Of a DNA stretch of 7,920 bases, positions 1 to 6,741 are shown in pieces (within the stretch, counting starts at the first letter, position 1; every line of letters begins with the position of its first letter). The notes beneath the pieces are model-generated. The model made no database searches, was not told the DNA's origin, and saw nothing but the letters and a program-made list of their open reading frames with translations. Made by a program: the position numbers and the translations under genes. The stretch covers positions 3,835 to 11,754 of the forward strand of contig WRNS01000008.1 of the NCBI GenBank assembly GCA_009776495.1, read 5' to 3'. This DNA is from Methanobrevibacter sp. (GTDB taxonomy: Archaea; Methanobacteriota; Methanobacteria; Methanobacteriales; Methanobacteriaceae).

Positions 1-34
1 AAAAAAAAAAAAAAATCAGAAATATTTTCCAAGA

Positions 35-62
35 TTAACCTAACTAACGTTAGTTAGTTAAA
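35..62. repeat. 28-base near-perfect palindrome
   Basis: The sequence at 40-57 reads CTAACTAACGTTAGTTAG and is a perfect 9+9 inverted repeat with no loop. After one mismatched pair (39/58) four more pairs extend it to 35-62. It lies between two A-runs (1-15 and 61-70). A loopless palindrome made of TTAG units resembles a homodimer DNA-binding site more than a terminator hairpin, although the adjoining T-run on the minus strand would also suit termination of a gene entering from the right. No gene abuts it, so its role is not resolved. Confidence 0.5.
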
Positions 63-173
63 AAAAAAAATGATATTGAATTTTTTCATTGATATTTTGC
101 CTAAAAAAACGGCTATAATCTCCTATTCCCACGTTTAACATCTGAAAAAAGTAGTTTTCTTTGGAATTTTTTA

Positions 174-302
174 ATGGCTACAAACTTAAAATTTCATCTT
201 TTCGATGTTGACTATGAAAAAAAAGAATTTAAAGCAACTGGCAAAAAATAGTTATATTTAGAATATACATATAAGAATTATAGTATGTGGTATTATGAAT
301 AA
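174..302 (+). pseudogene. Probable gene fragment with in-frame TAG
   Basis: A 25-codon frame from ATG 174 (MATNLKFHLFDVDYEKKEFK and five more residues) stops at TAG 249-251. The same frame then stays open for 16 more codons (LYLEYTYKNYSMWYYE) to TAA 300-302. The composition of the two parts matches, which suggests one ancestral coding stretch broken by a nonsense mutation. Only a weak GGA lies upstream of the ATG. I do not recognise the family. It may equally be chance, since stop-free runs of this length do occur. It lies just before three more tiny overlapping frames and could be the 5' part of the same decayed gene. Confidence 0.25.
262..276 (+). promoter_or_regulatory. Possible TATA box, leaderless start at 295
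   Basis: The run TACATATAAG lies at about 266-275, roughly 25 bases before ATG 295. That is the spacing expected if transcription began at or very near this start codon, giving a leaderless mRNA, which is common in archaea. No ribosome binding site precedes the ATG, which fits. In such AT-rich DNA the box could be chance. Confidence 0.25.
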
Positions 303-414
303 CTTAAATAAAGTTTTTACTGAAGATTTAATTAGTAAAAGACGTGAATTTTTTTTTCTGAAAGAAAGGAATTTTTTTAAAATAATCCTGAAGAATAAAA
401 AAAATTCTTTATGA
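295..414 (+). CDS. Tiny ORF, 39 aa, unknown, possibly a gene fragment
   Basis: This frame encodes a 39-residue Lys/Phe/Asn-rich peptide starting MNNLNKVFTEDLISKRREFF. It has no recognisable domain. A TATA-like box about 25 bases upstream would make it leaderless. Its TGA overlaps the ATG of the next frame in an ATGA arrangement (411-414), which is either translational coupling or the footprint of a frameshift. It contains long T-runs (about 349-357 and 372-378), which are typical slippage points, so a decayed longer gene is at least as likely as a functional microprotein. Confidence 0.2.
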   Translation: MNNLNKVFTEDLISKRREFFFLKERNFFKIILKNKKNSL

Positions 415-497
415 AAAAAAGCGAATCCGATGCAAGTAGTCTTAACAATCCACAAAAACATTCAGAGAATATTTTTAATAATGCTATTGGGGGATAA
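411..497 (+). CDS. Tiny ORF, 28 aa, unknown, possibly a gene fragment
   Basis: This frame encodes a 28-residue polar peptide (MKKSESDASSLNNPQKHSEN and eight more). It overlaps the preceding frame by ATGA and the following one by the TAATG at 495-499. No ribosome binding site precedes it, so translation would depend on coupling. The composition is protein-like but matches no family I know. Together with its neighbours it reads like successive frames of one damaged gene. Confidence 0.15.
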   Translation: MKKSESDASSLNNPQKHSENIFNNAIGG

Positions 498-655
498 TGC
501 ATATCCTATATAAATCTTCAGAGAATAAATTATTCCTAATCTTTAGTAAAGAAGAAACTAATTTTTTTCCTTCTAAAAAAGATTTAGACAAATGTTTTGA
601 AATAAAAATTGATGATAATGTTAAATTATACTACGACACCATATATTCACAGTAA
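497..655 (+). CDS. Small ORF, 52 aa, unknown
   Basis: This frame encodes 52 residues starting MHILYKSSENKLFLIFSKEE and ending in LYYDTIYSQ. It is the longest and most protein-like of the small frames on the left. It is mixed hydrophobic and charged with no TM segment, suggesting a small beta-rich soluble protein or the C-terminal part of a larger one. A GGGGGAT (489-495) lies only one base from the ATG, too close for a good ribosome binding site. It overlaps the preceding stop codon by TAATG and is followed by a strongly T-rich tract suited to termination. It may be the surviving 3' end of a broken gene spanning 174-655. Confidence 0.35.
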   Translation: MHILYKSSENKLFLIFSKEETNFFPSKKDLDKCFEIKIDDNVKLYYDTIYSQ

Positions 656-712
656 TTTAACTTATTTTTTATTAATTAATTATTATTTTACTAATTTTTT
701 TGTATTAGTTTA
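656..712 (+). terminator. T-rich putative terminator
   Basis: Right after the stop codon at 655 there are repeated T-runs (665-670, about 684-688 and 694-701) and a short hairpin, ACTAAT (690-695) with ATTAGT (704-709). Archaeal termination often relies on T-rich tracts rather than GC hairpins. It sits between two convergent transcription units, the small frames on the plus strand and the HEPN gene ending at 817 on the minus strand. Confidence 0.35.
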
Positions 713-816
713 ACTATTTCGGTACATGAAATTTAAATTACACTTAAATAAACATTGTTTTGAAAATAAACAAGAAAATCAGAGATTTTATAATTCAAAA
801 ATAATGATTTGTATAA

Positions 817-2394
817 TTATATTCTTCTATAATCCTCATAAAAATAGTAGTCAAGGTTAAATCTATTACTTTTGGTTATTTGTTCAATTTCATCTTTTGA
901 TAATCCTAATTCTTTCATAAAGCATATTTCAATAATACATTTTAGTTCCTTCCCTAAATCTATTAAATCATATACGTCTGGCTCTTCATCATCATAATGA
1001 GTATAATAATTCCTTGTATGAACAACAATACTAACAAAATCATGAATTTTTTGTTTTCTTTCAGTTTTTTTACTATGCTTATCCAAAATCTCATTAACTT
1101 TATTATAATCCAAATCACTTAATAATTCTTTTAACATAGTTCTCAAAGATTTTTTATAAGCAAATTTAATAGAAGATTCGAATTTATCTTTGAATCCTTT
1201 TGGAATATCCAATCCATTGAAACTTTCATACAAATATTTCATCGAAGAATTTATGCATTGTTTCAAGTTGTGATAACTATCTTCATCAAAATATTCTGAA
1301 TCACCCCTTTTTCTATAATAAGTTTCTAATGTTTGAGTATATAGTAAAAACTCGGTTTCAGCATAAAGTTTAGAGAATGCAGGTGTAAAATACAAATCAT
1401 AAAATGGTTTTAATATTTCATATTTTTCAAACCAGTTTTTAAATAATAAACTTGGATTAGTAATTTCTTCAAATTTAAAGAGGGGTTCAATTGATTTATT
1501 ATCCTTATTACTTAATATTTCAAGAATTTTTGGAGTATATATTTTTATAGATTGATTTTTATTTTTTAATTTCCCTTTAACTTCTGTTAAATGAGATTCA
1601 CCCAATATTAAAGTGAAAAATTTTTTAAAATGACGAATATCTTCTTGAATTTCCATAAAATCCTCTTCTCTATAATATTCTAACCAAATTTTAAATTTTT
1701 CAATTATACAGAACTTTCTAGGATTTTCCTGAGTTTTTGTTTGAAAATGTGGTGCAATTTTCAATTTAAACCTATCAAGTTCAATTTTTTCAAAATTTGG
1801 TGAGTGATAATTTAAATAAAATTGATATGAACTCTTTTCTGTATCATAATATCGTTTCCAGTTATCATAATTTTCGTCATTTAAATAATCCAATAACGGA
1901 ACACCCTCATACATTTCTTGTCCATCACTATCAATATTATCTGTCTTTATAAAACTATCAATATTGTTAAAAGATAAGGAAATTTCTTTAAACTTAATGT
2001 CATCGAAATTTTGAAAATGAACACCATTAAATACAATAGATATGTCAAAAATGTGCCTCGTTTTTGAATGTTTAAAAGCTATTAAAGTTACTTGTGTATT
2101 ACCTAATTGATTAATTGGTTTTATATGTCCTAATATCAAAATTGATTCTTTTATTTTTCCATTTTGATTTAAAAAGACAGTGATTATATTTTGAAAACTA
2201 ATATGCTTTTGTAAATTTTCCATTGATTTATTATAACTTAAATAAAACTTGTCATGATTCTTTTTCAATATCCCTCTGAACTCTATTTCGTAATCCGATA
2301 GTAAAATAGATGTTCCATTTGCTACAATAGTAGAATTATAGTTTATAGGAAAATTAGATATCCAAAAAGTTCCTAATTCATTTAAAATTTTCAT
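817..2394 (-). CDS. ApeA-like HEPN-domain anti-phage protein, copy 1
   Basis: The protein has 525 residues and should be soluble and cytoplasmic. The N-terminal region opens with GTFWISNFP (residues 8-16), the G-x-F/W-W signature I associate with the ApeA N-terminal domain, followed by a beta-rich stretch to about residue 150. The C-terminal third is helical and HEPN-like: YTQTLETYYRKR at 352-363, SLRTML at 416-421, and the catalytic R-N-x3-H motif RNYYTH at 461-466 (Arg461 and His466). HEPN proteins are metal-independent RNases, and ApeA systems act as single-protein phage-defence factors, so the inferred role is RNA cleavage on infection. ATG 2394 is chosen because GGTGAGG (2399-2405) lies four bases upstream. 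It is divergent from a distant paralogue at 2630-4318 that shares the GxWW start, the YTQ-LE-Y-RK block, SLR-ML and RNYYTH. No frameshift is seen. The HEPN call is strong and the ApeA label moderately strong. Confidence 0.85.
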   Translation of the reverse strand: MKILNELGTFWISNFPINYNSTIVANGTSILLSDYEIEFRGILKKNHDKFYLSYNKSMENLQKHISFQNIITVFLNQNGKIKESILILGHIKPINQLGNTQVTLIAFKHSKTRHIFDISIVFNGVHFQNFDDIKFKEISLSFNNIDSFIKTDNIDSDGQEMYEGVPLLDYLNDENYDNWKRYYDTEKSSYQFYLNYHSPNFEKIELDRFKLKIAPHFQTKTQENPRKFCIIEKFKIWLEYYREEDFMEIQEDIRHFKKFFTLILGESHLTEVKGKLKNKNQSIKIYTPKILEILSNKDNKSIEPLFKFEEITNPSLLFKNWFEKYEILKPFYDLYFTPAFSKLYAETEFLLYTQTLETYYRKRGDSEYFDEDSYHNLKQCINSSMKYLYESFNGLDIPKGFKDKFESSIKFAYKKSLRTMLKELLSDLDYNKVNEILDKHSKKTERKQKIHDFVSIVVHTRNYYTHYDDEEPDVYDLIDLGKELKCIIEICFMKELGLSKDEIEQITKSNRFNLDYYFYEDYRRI

Positions 2395-2629
2395 TCAACC
2401 TCACCTTTATAAATACTTGTAGAAATTTAATAATTTGTTTATATGTTAATAACTAATCTATTTATTATTAGTGTAAATGAGCCAAATTTAAATGATTATA
2501 TATTCCAATTTGTATAGTTGTTAACTCTAAATATTTTAAAATTTTTCATTGCCTCTTAACCGATTTATGAAATAAATTAAATAAAGTAATAATCATTTTT
2601 CACAAAGTTAATAAAATGGAGATTTTTTT
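2395..2629. promoter_or_regulatory. Shared divergent promoter region of the two HEPN genes
   Basis: These 235 bases separate two start codons pointing apart. On the minus strand a TATA-like CATATAAAC (2437-2445) would place a start near 2411, just upstream of the ribosome binding site at 2399-2405. On the plus strand CCGATTTATGA (about 2560-2570) resembles a BRE plus TATA box and would place a start near 2593, giving a leader of about 37 bases. No clear dyad operator is seen. The layout suggests the two genes are controlled together, but the boxes are ordinary for such AT-rich DNA. Confidence 0.4.
2617..2623 (+). promoter_or_regulatory. Ribosome binding site for HEPN copy 2
   Basis: TGGAGAT lies six bases before ATG 2630 and supports that start codon. 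It is a weaker match to the archaeal GGAGGTGAT consensus than the site of the divergent copy. Confidence 0.55.
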
Positions 2630-4318
2630 ATGGAGCAAATTTTGAATGGAAGGGGAGAATGGTGGATTCCTGAAAAACCTGAAGAAGCTTTATATGGTGA
2701 ATTATATGTATCTGACAATTTTTTTTATTTGAAAGTGGAAGAATCAAGACCAGACCATAGTGAGAAAAAATGGTATCGAATGAATCAAGACATAATTTTA
2801 GGGCGAATAGGATCAATATTCGTGACATTGAATGGATGTATGACTGATGGGAGAGGAGAAGGTGATTTAAAAAATGTCCATATAGAAAAATATCATTATG
2901 ACATAAAATATATTTTTAAAGGAGATCACTTTAATAAGATTCAGGATATTGAACTAAAAAAAATCAGTATCCATTTTAACAATATTGAAAATTGGATGAG
3001 GAATAGTAAAATCTCAATGAAAGACGACGAATGTATATGTTACAAAAAATATGCAAAGGAAGAATTTGAATTAGAGAATATGAAGTTAGATATAGTCTTA
3101 AAAAGTAATATAAATAGGAATTATAAGGAATCGACAGCTTCTGTTAAGGAAACAGTCGAAATAGTTATGACTTCTAAAATAAAAAAAAGTTATTTTGAGC
3201 TTGAAAAAGATGTAACTATGTTTAGAGACTTTTTAACATTTGCCATGAAAAGACGAGTTTCTATATTACATATTAACATTTACTTTAAAAATAAAGAGTT
3301 CCATGAGGATAAAATTGAAGTTTTCAGTTTTCAATTTTATGACTCAACTATAGAAAAAAAAGACCAGGGACATATGTTTTTTACTTACCCCAAAATAAAA
3401 AATAACTTTGAAACCATAATTAATAACTGGTTCAAAAAATATGAAGAATTTGAAACTTTATTTCAAATATATTTTGTTAATGAATATAATAAAAGTTACC
3501 TTGAAAGTGTGTTTATAGCATATACTCAAGCATTAGAATCTTATGTTAGAAAAAAACTTGAATTCAAAACGGAATTCCTAAAAATAGAAGAATATATTCC
3601 AATTAAAAAAGAATTGAAGGGTATTGTAGATAAATTAGTGGCTGATGTAGATCATAATGATAGTTTAAAAAAAAAAATTGAATATGGTAATGAATATAGC
3701 TTACGAAAAATGCTTAAAATAATCCTAGGAGATATAAATAATTTAGAAATAATGAAAGAATTGGTTTTTAAAGAAGGTTTAGAAAAAAAAATAAAAACTA
3801 TTAAAATGAAAAATGCTATTAATGAAATCTCTGAAGCACTGACAATCGATGATTTAAAAGAAAACAACCTACAAGCAACTCAAATTTTTGACAAAATAGA
3901 TAATATTTTGAAAGAACAAAAACATTTAAATTCAATTTTACCACTGCACAAAGAATCAGACCATGCAATTATTAATAAAATTCATCGAAAAAACAAAGCA
4001 AAATATGAAAAAAATGAGCAATGTATCAATCAAATATTGACAATATTAAAAACTGATAAAGAAACACTTATTAATCAAGGCACCAAGGAATTAAGAGATA
4101 AAATAGTTGATGTAAGAAATTATTATACTCACTTTCCAAAACCAGAACTTCCTCAAACTTCAAATGAGCCACCTGTAACTATTAATAAATTGCTTTTTCT
4201 AACAAAGGAATTGAAAATTATTATAGAAATTTGCATTTTAAAAGAATTAGAATTCTCTGATTATAAAATAAATCAAATTTCGGATAACTCAAGGTACAAT
4301 TTTTTATTAACCAACTAA
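2630..4318 (+). CDS. ApeA-like HEPN-domain anti-phage protein, copy 2
   Basis: The protein has 562 residues, is probably soluble, and is a distant paralogue of the divergent gene at 817-2394. It opens with GRGEWWIPEKP, the same G-x-W-W element. The stretch around ISIHFNNIENW (about residue 110-125) matches ISLSFNNIDSF in copy 1. The HEPN part has YTQALESYVRKK (298-309), SLRKML (357-362) and the catalytic RNYYTH (496-501, Arg496 and His501). The spacing from SLR to the catalytic Arg is 139 residues here but 45 in copy 1. About 94 extra, Lys/Asn-rich, helical and possibly coiled-coil residues therefore sit in the HEPN domain, roughly 380-480. The middle region is in turn shorter than in copy 1. 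The inferred role is RNA cleavage during phage infection. The insert may alter target choice, partner binding or autoinhibition. All key motifs are intact. Confidence 0.83.
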   Translation: MEQILNGRGEWWIPEKPEEALYGELYVSDNFFYLKVEESRPDHSEKKWYRMNQDIILGRIGSIFVTLNGCMTDGRGEGDLKNVHIEKYHYDIKYIFKGDHFNKIQDIELKKISIHFNNIENWMRNSKISMKDDECICYKKYAKEEFELENMKLDIVLKSNINRNYKESTASVKETVEIVMTSKIKKSYFELEKDVTMFRDFLTFAMKRRVSILHINIYFKNKEFHEDKIEVFSFQFYDSTIEKKDQGHMFFTYPKIKNNFETIINNWFKKYEEFETLFQIYFVNEYNKSYLESVFIAYTQALESYVRKKLEFKTEFLKIEEYIPIKKELKGIVDKLVADVDHNDSLKKKIEYGNEYSLRKMLKIILGDINNLEIMKELVFKEGLEKKIKTIKMKNAINEISEALTIDDLKENNLQATQIFDKIDNILKEQKHLNSILPLHKESDHAIINKIHRKNKAKYEKNEQCINQILTILKTDKETLINQGTKELRDKIVDVRNYYTHFPKPELPQTSNEPPVTINKLLFLTKELKIIIEICILKELEFSDYKINQISDNSRYNFLLTN

Positions 4319-4393
4319 AAGTTACATGATACCATCATATATTCATAAAATACCCATTAATTTATATAAATTTATTAATCATAGTTACATCTT

Positions 4394-4707
4394 CTATATT
4401 ATCAATTCAGAAGGATTTACCTCTCTTTCACTAGTTTCTATTGTAATAAAAACAGTTCTGATTAACTAAACAAAAAATAAACAATTTATACTCTCAAACA
4501 ACACAAATCATCCATAGAGTGTGGCTAACCATGCGTAAAATTAGTAAAATAAAAATTAATGAACAATGAAGTTATTAAATCCCTTTTTTAGCTATTAAAT
4601 AAATTTAATCCTGATATTAACTTAAATTCCGTGTACATGAAAAAAAAAGATTTTGCTTTTTCCCTATTTTTCAGGATTTTTGTTTTAAAAATAAATCTTT
4701 TTGTCAT
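4394..4707 (-). pseudogene. Decayed copy of the 109-aa two-TM protein gene
   Basis: Read on the minus strand, this begins MTKRFIFKTK, against MTKTFILKAE in the intact gene at 6172-6501. It soon runs into stops, resumes as WMI-CVV (intact SWMIYVV), and ends VFITIETSEREVNPSEL, against VVLITTEATDEDGNPVEF. These matches fall in different frames, so several indels and nonsense changes have destroyed it. At DNA level ATTAGTAAAATAAAAAT is identical at 4540-4556 and 6332-6348, and TTAGCTATTAAAT at 4588-4600 and 6383-6395. Its length (314 bases against 330) and orientation agree with a duplicated, now dead copy. It fills most of the 529-base gap between the HEPN gene and the membrane-protein gene. Confidence 0.85.
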
Positions 4708-4718
4708 AGTTTCATTGA

Positions 4719-4790
4719 TTAGAGCTTTTTTCAATACAATTCCCATTTAATTCCTCTTCTTTACTTAATCCCTAATCCATTAACTCTTAT
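4719..4790 (-). pseudogene. Decayed fragment of the methyltransferase C-terminal remnant
   Basis: This lies just upstream, on the minus strand, of the decayed two-TM gene, in the order seen in the intact copy at 6511-6741. The segment GGATTAGGGATTAAGTAAAG matches the part of the intact copy that encodes YGLTEEE, with small indels. The stop-to-start junction is also preserved: TAA TCAATGAAACTATG here and TAA TTAATGTGAAACAATG in the intact copy. Similarity fades near 4795, so only about the last 25-30 codons remain. The reading frame is broken by internal stops. Confidence 0.6.
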
Positions 4791-4812
4791 TTTCTTAACG
4801 ATTAACATGCAA

Positions 4813-4847
4813 ATATTTATTAATATTAATTAATATACTAAAAAACA
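4813..4847 (+). promoter_or_regulatory. Putative TATA box with leaderless start for 4848 gene
   Basis: ATATTTAT (4813-4820) and the following TTAATATTAA lie about 28-35 bases before ATG 4848. No purine-rich ribosome binding site is seen in the 20 bases before the ATG. Together these suggest that transcription begins at or a few bases before the start codon, giving a leaderless message. Confidence 0.35.
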
Positions 4848-6059
4848 ATGCCAAAAAAGGAAAACGAAACCACTACAAAAGAAAAAGGAAAAAATGAAGA
4901 TAATCCTGAAAAATATGTATCTGAAGAAAAGGCAAAGAATAAACCTCAATTTTGTGAAATAGTTAGTAAATATACTTATCCAAAAAATGAAATATACGAA
5001 ATCATTTGCTGGGCGTTAACTGGTGGATTATTAGGACTCATGACTATAAAACTTTATTCAATATTATTTAATGAAACACATCATATAAATTCGCTGATTT
5101 GTATTTTAATAGTTTCATTTATTTTTTTATTAACATTTTTTAAAGCTAAAAGTATGCGTAAAATGAATATTATTTTTCGGAATTTGAAAAATAAAGACAA
5201 AGATTTTCAGGATAGTGATGATGTTGAATATTTTGATTTTCCAAAAACCCCTAAATATTTATTACCTACAGATATTATTTGTTTTATTTCAAATAAAAAA
5301 ATATCAGCTTTTTATATTTTAAAAAAGGTTTTAGATGAATTGGTGATAATATTTATATTATGTATTTTAGCTACTGCTTTTTCAAAGTATTTTGACCATC
5401 AATTAATTGGAATAGTATTGATTTTTTTATTGACAATTATTATTTCTTATTATATAATCCCTAAATGGAATTCCTGCAAGTTAAAATATAAATTTTTTTC
5501 ATCCATGATTTTGGAAATGATGGCTAATCTAGAAATTTTAATAAAAAATCAGCATACTCTTAATGGTTTTTTGCTTTGGAATTCTGAAAAAAGTTTTTTA
5601 GATTTAAAACAAAAAGCTAAAAGTGGAAAAAAAATAAAATATAAATATGATGTATTATTCCATTTAAAAACATCAAATTATTATAACCTCATGGATAATC
5701 ATGAGATAAATTTAGATATTTCTAAATATAAAAATTTGGAAGGATATTTTAATACAATAAATTCTATTCATTATTATATTGATAGGATTAATGATGTATC
5801 TTCAGATGTTGATGAAGCAAATATGTTTAGATACTACAGATTAAATCAAGAAGTAAATCATTTGATTAGTAACTTTGATTTATATTTAAATCAAGTTAAT
5901 GGAAAATTTATTTTCATGGGCATGGATGATGATAAAAATGTTTTGAATGAAAAAACCAAAAATAACGATATTTATTGGGATGATTCTACTTTAAATTCTT
6001 TTAATGATTGTTATGGGGAAGAATGGATTTTAATTATTGATAAAAATTATAAAGTTTAA
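4848..6059 (+). CDS. Four-TM membrane protein of unknown function, 403 aa
   Basis: I do not recognise this protein. Residues 1-50 are highly charged (Lys/Glu rich) with no signal peptide, suggesting a cytoplasmic N-terminus. Hydrophobic segments lie at about 51-73, 82-100, 164-180 and 186-204, as two hairpins separated by a charged loop of about 60 residues. Residues 205-403 form a soluble, Asn/Asp/Tyr-rich tail, probably cytoplasmic, containing HYYIDRINDVSSDVDE and ending EEWILIIDKNYKV. No nuclease, NTPase or transporter motif is visible. The ATG has no ribosome binding site but has a TATA-like box upstream. The gene sits between a dead and an intact copy of a small gene pair and beside two ApeA-like genes. 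A membrane-acting defence effector or a cargo gene of a mobile unit is therefore possible, but that is inference from position only. Confidence 0.8.
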   Translation: MPKKENETTTKEKGKNEDNPEKYVSEEKAKNKPQFCEIVSKYTYPKNEIYEIICWALTGGLLGLMTIKLYSILFNETHHINSLICILIVSFIFLLTFFKAKSMRKMNIIFRNLKNKDKDFQDSDDVEYFDFPKTPKYLLPTDIICFISNKKISAFYILKKVLDELVIIFILCILATAFSKYFDHQLIGIVLIFLLTIIISYYIIPKWNSCKLKYKFFSSMILEMMANLEILIKNQHTLNGFLLWNSEKSFLDLKQKAKSGKKIKYKYDVLFHLKTSNYYNLMDNHEINLDISKYKNLEGYFNTINSIHYYIDRINDVSSDVDEANMFRYYRLNQEVNHLISNFDLYLNQVNGKFIFMGMDDDKNVLNEKTKNNDIYWDDSTLNSFNDCYGEEWILIIDKNYKV

Positions 6060-6060
6060 T

Positions 6061-6088
6061 AATGATTTATGAAGTTTTAAAAATCATT
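6061..6088. terminator. Possible hairpin between convergent genes
   Basis: AATGATTT (6061-6068) pairs exactly with AAATCATT (6081-6088) across a 12-base loop, immediately after the stop codon of the 403-residue protein. There is no T-run right after it, so it is a weak terminator candidate. It could instead protect the 3' end of the mRNA. Confidence 0.3.
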
Positions 6089-6171
6089 CCCTCCCAAAAA
6101 AAGAAAGTAGATAAATTAATAAGGTATTATAAAGTTAATCAACATTAATTAATTCATTTAAAAATAATAAA

Positions 6172-6501
6172 TTATAAGTTATCAAATTCAACAGGATTTC
6201 CATCTTCATCAGTAGCTTCTGTTGTAATAAGAACAACCTCTGATTTACTAAACAAAAAATACAAAAAGTAAGTTATATAAACTCCACAAACAACATAAAT
6301 CATCCACGAAGTGTAGTTAACCACGAATAAGATTAGTAAAATAAAAATCAGATGTACAAAAAAACTACCAAGATTTCTTTTCTTAGCTATTAAATGAGTT
6401 TCATCCTCTGATATTACCTTAAAGCCCCTATCCAAAAAAGATTTAGCTATTTTCTCTATATCATCAGGATTTTCTGCTTTTAAAATAAATGTTTTTGTCA
6501 T
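6172..6501 (-). CDS. Small two-TM membrane protein, 109 aa, unknown
   Basis: The N-terminal 45 residues (MTKTFILKAENPDDIEKIAK onward, to about ETHLIAKKR) look like a small alpha/beta cytoplasmic module. Two hydrophobic segments follow at about 47-62 and 65-85, then a 24-residue polar tail (VVLITTEATDEDGNP). The ATG is preceded by GTGA five bases upstream (AATGTGAAACAATG). The start lies nine bases after the stop of the methyltransferase remnant at 6511-6741, so the two are probably cotranscribed. A frameshifted copy of both lies at 4394 to about 4790. I have an impression of similar short proteins recurring in Methanobrevibacter but cannot name a function. The match between the dead and live copies confirms that this frame is real. 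Confidence 0.8.
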   Translation of the reverse strand: MTKTFILKAENPDDIEKIAKSFLDRGFKVISEDETHLIAKKRNLGSFFVHLIFILLILFVVNYTSWMIYVVCGVYITYFLYFLFSKSEVVLITTEATDEDGNPVEFDNL

Positions 6502-6510
6502 TGTTTCACA

Positions 6511-6741
6511 TTAATTAGAATTTTCATCAAAGCTATTTTCAACAATAGCTATTTCTTCTTCAGTCAATCCATATAACTCATAAACCATTTTGTCTATCTT
6601 TTTATCAGTAGATATAATCTGTGTTTCAAATAGTTTCTTTTCATGAGGAGTTTTAGCCTGATCTAAATCATTATATAATGCAAGTATTTTATCAACATTT
6701 TTAATTAAAGAAGATTGTTTAGTCTTGAGAAATAGTAACAT
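6511..6741 (-). CDS. C-terminal remnant of Eco57I/PglX-type DNA methyltransferase
   Basis: The 76-residue frame contains ALYNDLDQAKTPHEKKLFET and then STDKKIDKMVYELYGLTEEE followed by IAIVE. This closely resembles the extreme C-terminus of large class I DNA methyltransferases of restriction-modification or BREX (PglX-like) type, where it follows the target recognition domain. The catalytic parts (AdoMet-binding motif I and NPPY) are absent, so it cannot be a methyltransferase. Full-length relatives are several hundred to over a thousand residues long. ATG 6741 is preferred over TTG 6744; neither has a clear ribosome binding site. The region upstream holds only 20-base repeats. It is either a deletion relic or a retained small protein, since the frame is intact and linked to the two-TM gene nine bases downstream. 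A second, decayed copy lies at about 4719-4790. Confidence 0.7.
   Translation of the reverse strand: MLLFLKTKQSSLIKNVDKILALYNDLDQAKTPHEKKLFETQIISTDKKIDKMVYELYGLTEEEIAIVENSFDENSN

Noticed and set aside
1..70. Replication origin (A-runs plus palindrome)
   Set aside because: There is one palindrome only, no repeated origin-recognition boxes and no cdc6/orc1 gene in the window.
249..251. In-frame TAG followed by more open frame, as in pyrrolysine read-through
   Set aside because: Pyrrolysine decoding is typical of Methanosarcina relatives and some methylotrophic lineages, not of Methanobrevibacter-like organisms. The frame ends 17 codons later and no methylamine methyltransferase similarity is visible. 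A nonsense mutation or chance is simpler.
258..461. 67-residue minus-strand hydrophobic frame
   Set aside because: Its Phe/Lys-rich composition is what translation of A/T homopolymers gives. It has no ribosome binding site and lies opposite the small plus-strand frames.
2628..2828. 66-residue minus-strand frame inside HEPN copy 2
   Set aside because: It lies antisense to a well-supported coding region with conserved family motifs and has no start signals.
3652..3867. 71-residue minus-strand Ser/Ile/Phe-rich frame inside HEPN copy 2
   Set aside because: It is an antisense shadow of the Lys/Ile-rich coding sequence of the HEPN insert region.
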